Assembly (NCBI RefSeq): GCF_021646545.1
Contig: NZ_JAKIRP010000006.1
Location: 186,001-250,000, forward strand
Reading direction: 5' to 3'
Length of the DNA stretch: 64,000 nt
From: Chitinophaga filiformis
Lineage (GTDB): Bacteria > Bacteroidota > Bacteroidia > Chitinophagales > Chitinophagaceae
In this document: positions 62,968-64,000 of the stretch, one piece after another
Position numbering within the stretch: the stretch's first letter is position 1
Layout of the letters: every line of letters starts with the position of its first letter
The notes under the pieces: model-generated
What the model saw: the letters and a program-made list of their open reading frames with translations, nothing else
The model's database searches: none
Told to the model about the DNA's origin: nothing
Position numbers and translations under genes: made by a program

Positions 62968-63174
62968 CTATTCTACATAATACGTACAATTGGTCTCATC
63001 CGGATTAACGGCAGACACACAGTCGTAGTGATATACACCACCTACAACAGTGATCCTGCATTTTCCGCGCAGGCCATGATGATCGTCCTGGCAGGCACTT
63101 CCGGAAGATGATCCTGATACGAACAAAACAATTGCTGTAACAGCAAGGCCAAAAAGCATGAGGGATCTTTTCAT
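62968..63174 (-). CDS. small secreted Cys-rich peptide, first gene of cassette
   Basis: This 68-residue peptide, started at ATG 63174 (MKRSLMLFGLAVTAIVLFVSG), has a signal peptide with cleavage likely near SSGSA. The predicted mature part has four Cys (C28, C39, C52, C63), a DHHG site and ends NCTYYVE. The spacing suggests two disulfides. It is similar in layout, though not in the name-giving motif, to NVEALA-type exported peptides of Bacteroidota. A perfect hairpin follows directly, and two lipoprotein genes lie downstream. I do not recognise the exact family. Confidence 0.72.
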   Translation of the reverse strand: MKRSLMLFGLAVTAIVLFVSGSSSGSACQDDHHGLRGKCRITVVGGVYHYDCVSAVNPDETNCTYYVE

Positions 63175-63448
63175 CTTGTATTGTTTTAAATGAAGGAAAA
63201 ACAAGGCGGCAGCACTGACGTTAACAAAATCACAACCGGGTATAACACATTACAGATTACAGGATATTGGCATCAGCGGGTATTCATAATTTCAGTACTG
63301 ACTAAATTTAGGTAAAAAATTTATAATTCACCAAAACTGTTCTGAAATAGCTACCTCTTTTTTCTGCTAAAATTGTCAAGCTGACACGGTGATAATTGTT
63401 CGCTCTGGCGTTTTCGTTTTCTTACAATCCCACCCGGATGATGGCAGC

Positions 63449-63456
63449 TACTTTTG
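63449..63456 (+). promoter_or_regulatory. Bacteroidota -7 promoter element (TACTTTTG)
   Basis: TACTTTTG matches TAnnTTTG exactly and lies 20 bases ahead of the start of the final SRPBCC gene. The expected -33 region is T-rich (CGTTTTCGTTTTC) without a clear TTTG. Confidence 0.55.
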
Positions 63457-63475
63457 TATCATTAAATCTTACAAA

Positions 63476-64000
63476 ATGAAACGCAACACAAAAAAAGTAG
63501 TAAAAGCATCCATATTGTTGTTAATCATCCTTGCAATAACGGTATTCGCGCTTGAATACTTCAGCAATTATCAGGTAACGAAAACGATCCACGCCGACGC
63601 GCCGGTTATAACAAGGAAGAGCATTGTGATTAATGCGCCGGTAGAGAAAGTGTGGAAGATATTCACCGATGTAAACAACTGGGATACCTGGCAAAACGAA
63701 ATCGTTTCTCCAGCATTAAACGGGCAATTTGAAGAAGGCGCCACGTTCGACTGGAAATCCAATGGACTTACCATACATTCTACATTAAACAACGTACAGG
63801 CCAACAGGGAAGTTAGCTGGTCCGGCCCTGCCTTCGGTGCATTCGCCATACATAGATGGCGTTTTTCGACACAAAACGGACATACCACGATCCAGGTAGA
63901 AGAAAGTATGGAAGGATGGCTGGTACAGTTGTTACCGGGTAAGTTTCAATCGGGCCTCGACACATCCATTGAACACTGGCTGGCTTATCTAAAGGCAGCT
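63476..64000 (+). CDS. membrane-anchored SRPBCC domain protein, cut by window edge
   Basis: This is the first 175 codons of a protein running past the right edge. It begins MKRNTKKVVKASILLLIILA with one transmembrane anchor, then a START-like/SRPBCC domain: ITRKSIVINAPVEKVWKIFTDVNNWDTWQNEI, a beta-sheet (WKSNGLTIHSTL, VSWSGPAFGAFAIHRWRF, TTIQVEESMEGWLVQLLPGK) and the start of the closing helix (LDTSIEHWLAYLKAA). The family binds lipids or polyketide-like ligands. It may be nearly complete at the edge. It is divergent from the peptide cassette. Confidence 0.85.
   Translation, partial: MKRNTKKVVKASILLLIILAITVFALEYFSNYQVTKTIHADAPVITRKSIVINAPVEKVWKIFTDVNNWDTWQNEIVSPALNGQFEEGATFDWKSNGLTIHSTLNNVQANREVSWSGPAFGAFAIHRWRFSTQNGHTTIQVEESMEGWLVQLLPGKFQSGLDTSIEHWLAYLKAA

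Noticed and set aside
1..64000. tRNA or rRNA genes
   Set aside because: No cloverleaf-like or rRNA sequence was recognised while reading the intergenic regions on both strands; a covariance-model scan would be needed to exclude small RNAs.

Overview
The window looks like chromosomal DNA of a Bacteroidota bacterium, most probably a Chitinophagaceae member close to Chitinophaga. The genus is inferred from gene content, not from a marker gene. The grounds are two SusC/SusD pairs, a FecI/FecR-type sigma and anti-sigma pair, a type A T9SS sorting domain, Bacteroidota-restricted families (HYC_CC_PP, DUF4843, PKD-like lipoprotein, DUF4221-like), Bacteroidota-style TAnnTTTG promoter elements and a lanthipeptide-type leader as seen in this phylum. 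I found no rRNA, tRNA, CRISPR array or insertion sequence.

Region by region. 1-5.5 kb: the 5' part of a secreted S9 peptidase, a LigD-type end-joining ligase/polymerase coupled to a small protein, then Crp regulator, AhpD-like protein and HD hydrolase. 5.5-18.5 kb: a long leftward metal-related block. It holds DUF305, HYC_CC_PP, PepSY, His-rich, DUF3347 and haem-binding proteins and a small His/Cys protein, followed by an ABC ATPase, a siderophore-type TonB receptor, two ABC-2 permeases and a second TonB-linked barrel. A truncated barrel gene sits at its upstream end. 18.7-22.6 kb: a trehalose-synthase-like GH13 enzyme, a 59-residue basic protein and a GH43 enzyme. 22.7-26.0 kb: a decay zone with remnants of a pectinesterase, a sialidase and an SDR, interrupted by two AT-rich unknown genes. 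26.4-28.3 kb: an orphan lanthipeptide-like precursor, a methyltransferase and a DinB protein. 28.5-41.9 kb: a carbohydrate locus with a GH78 rhamnosidase carrying three 90-residue crystallin repeats, MnmD (housekeeping), a LacI regulator with GH43, SusD1/SusC1, a receiver-AraC regulator and a HEAGH protein. 42-52.4 kb: one leftward operon of ECF sigma, FecR, STN-SusC2, SusD2, DUF4843, PKD-like lipoprotein and TlpA-like thioredoxin protein. 52.7-59 kb: a small secreted protein and a complete RND efflux operon. 59-64 kb: GH130, SRPBCC, a small membrane protein, a three-gene secreted peptide/lipoprotein cassette and a partial SRPBCC gene.

How the parts work together. The LacI gene and the SusC1 promoter region share a CAAnCGnTTG operator, two copies in front of lacI and one in front of susC1. 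This ties LacI, GH43 and SusC1/D1 into one glycan regulon, probably for arabinose-containing pectic glycans, with the GH78 enzyme beside it. The 42-52 kb operon has the standard trans-envelope signalling layout: substrate binding by STN-SusC2 signals through FecR to the sigma factor. The 5.5-18 kb block probably handles copper or another transition metal.

The most promising undescribed elements are the orphan lanthipeptide-like precursor at 26385-26552, the Cys-rich peptide plus two lipoproteins at 61305-63174 with a strong hairpin after the peptide gene, and the crystallin-repeat rhamnosidase.
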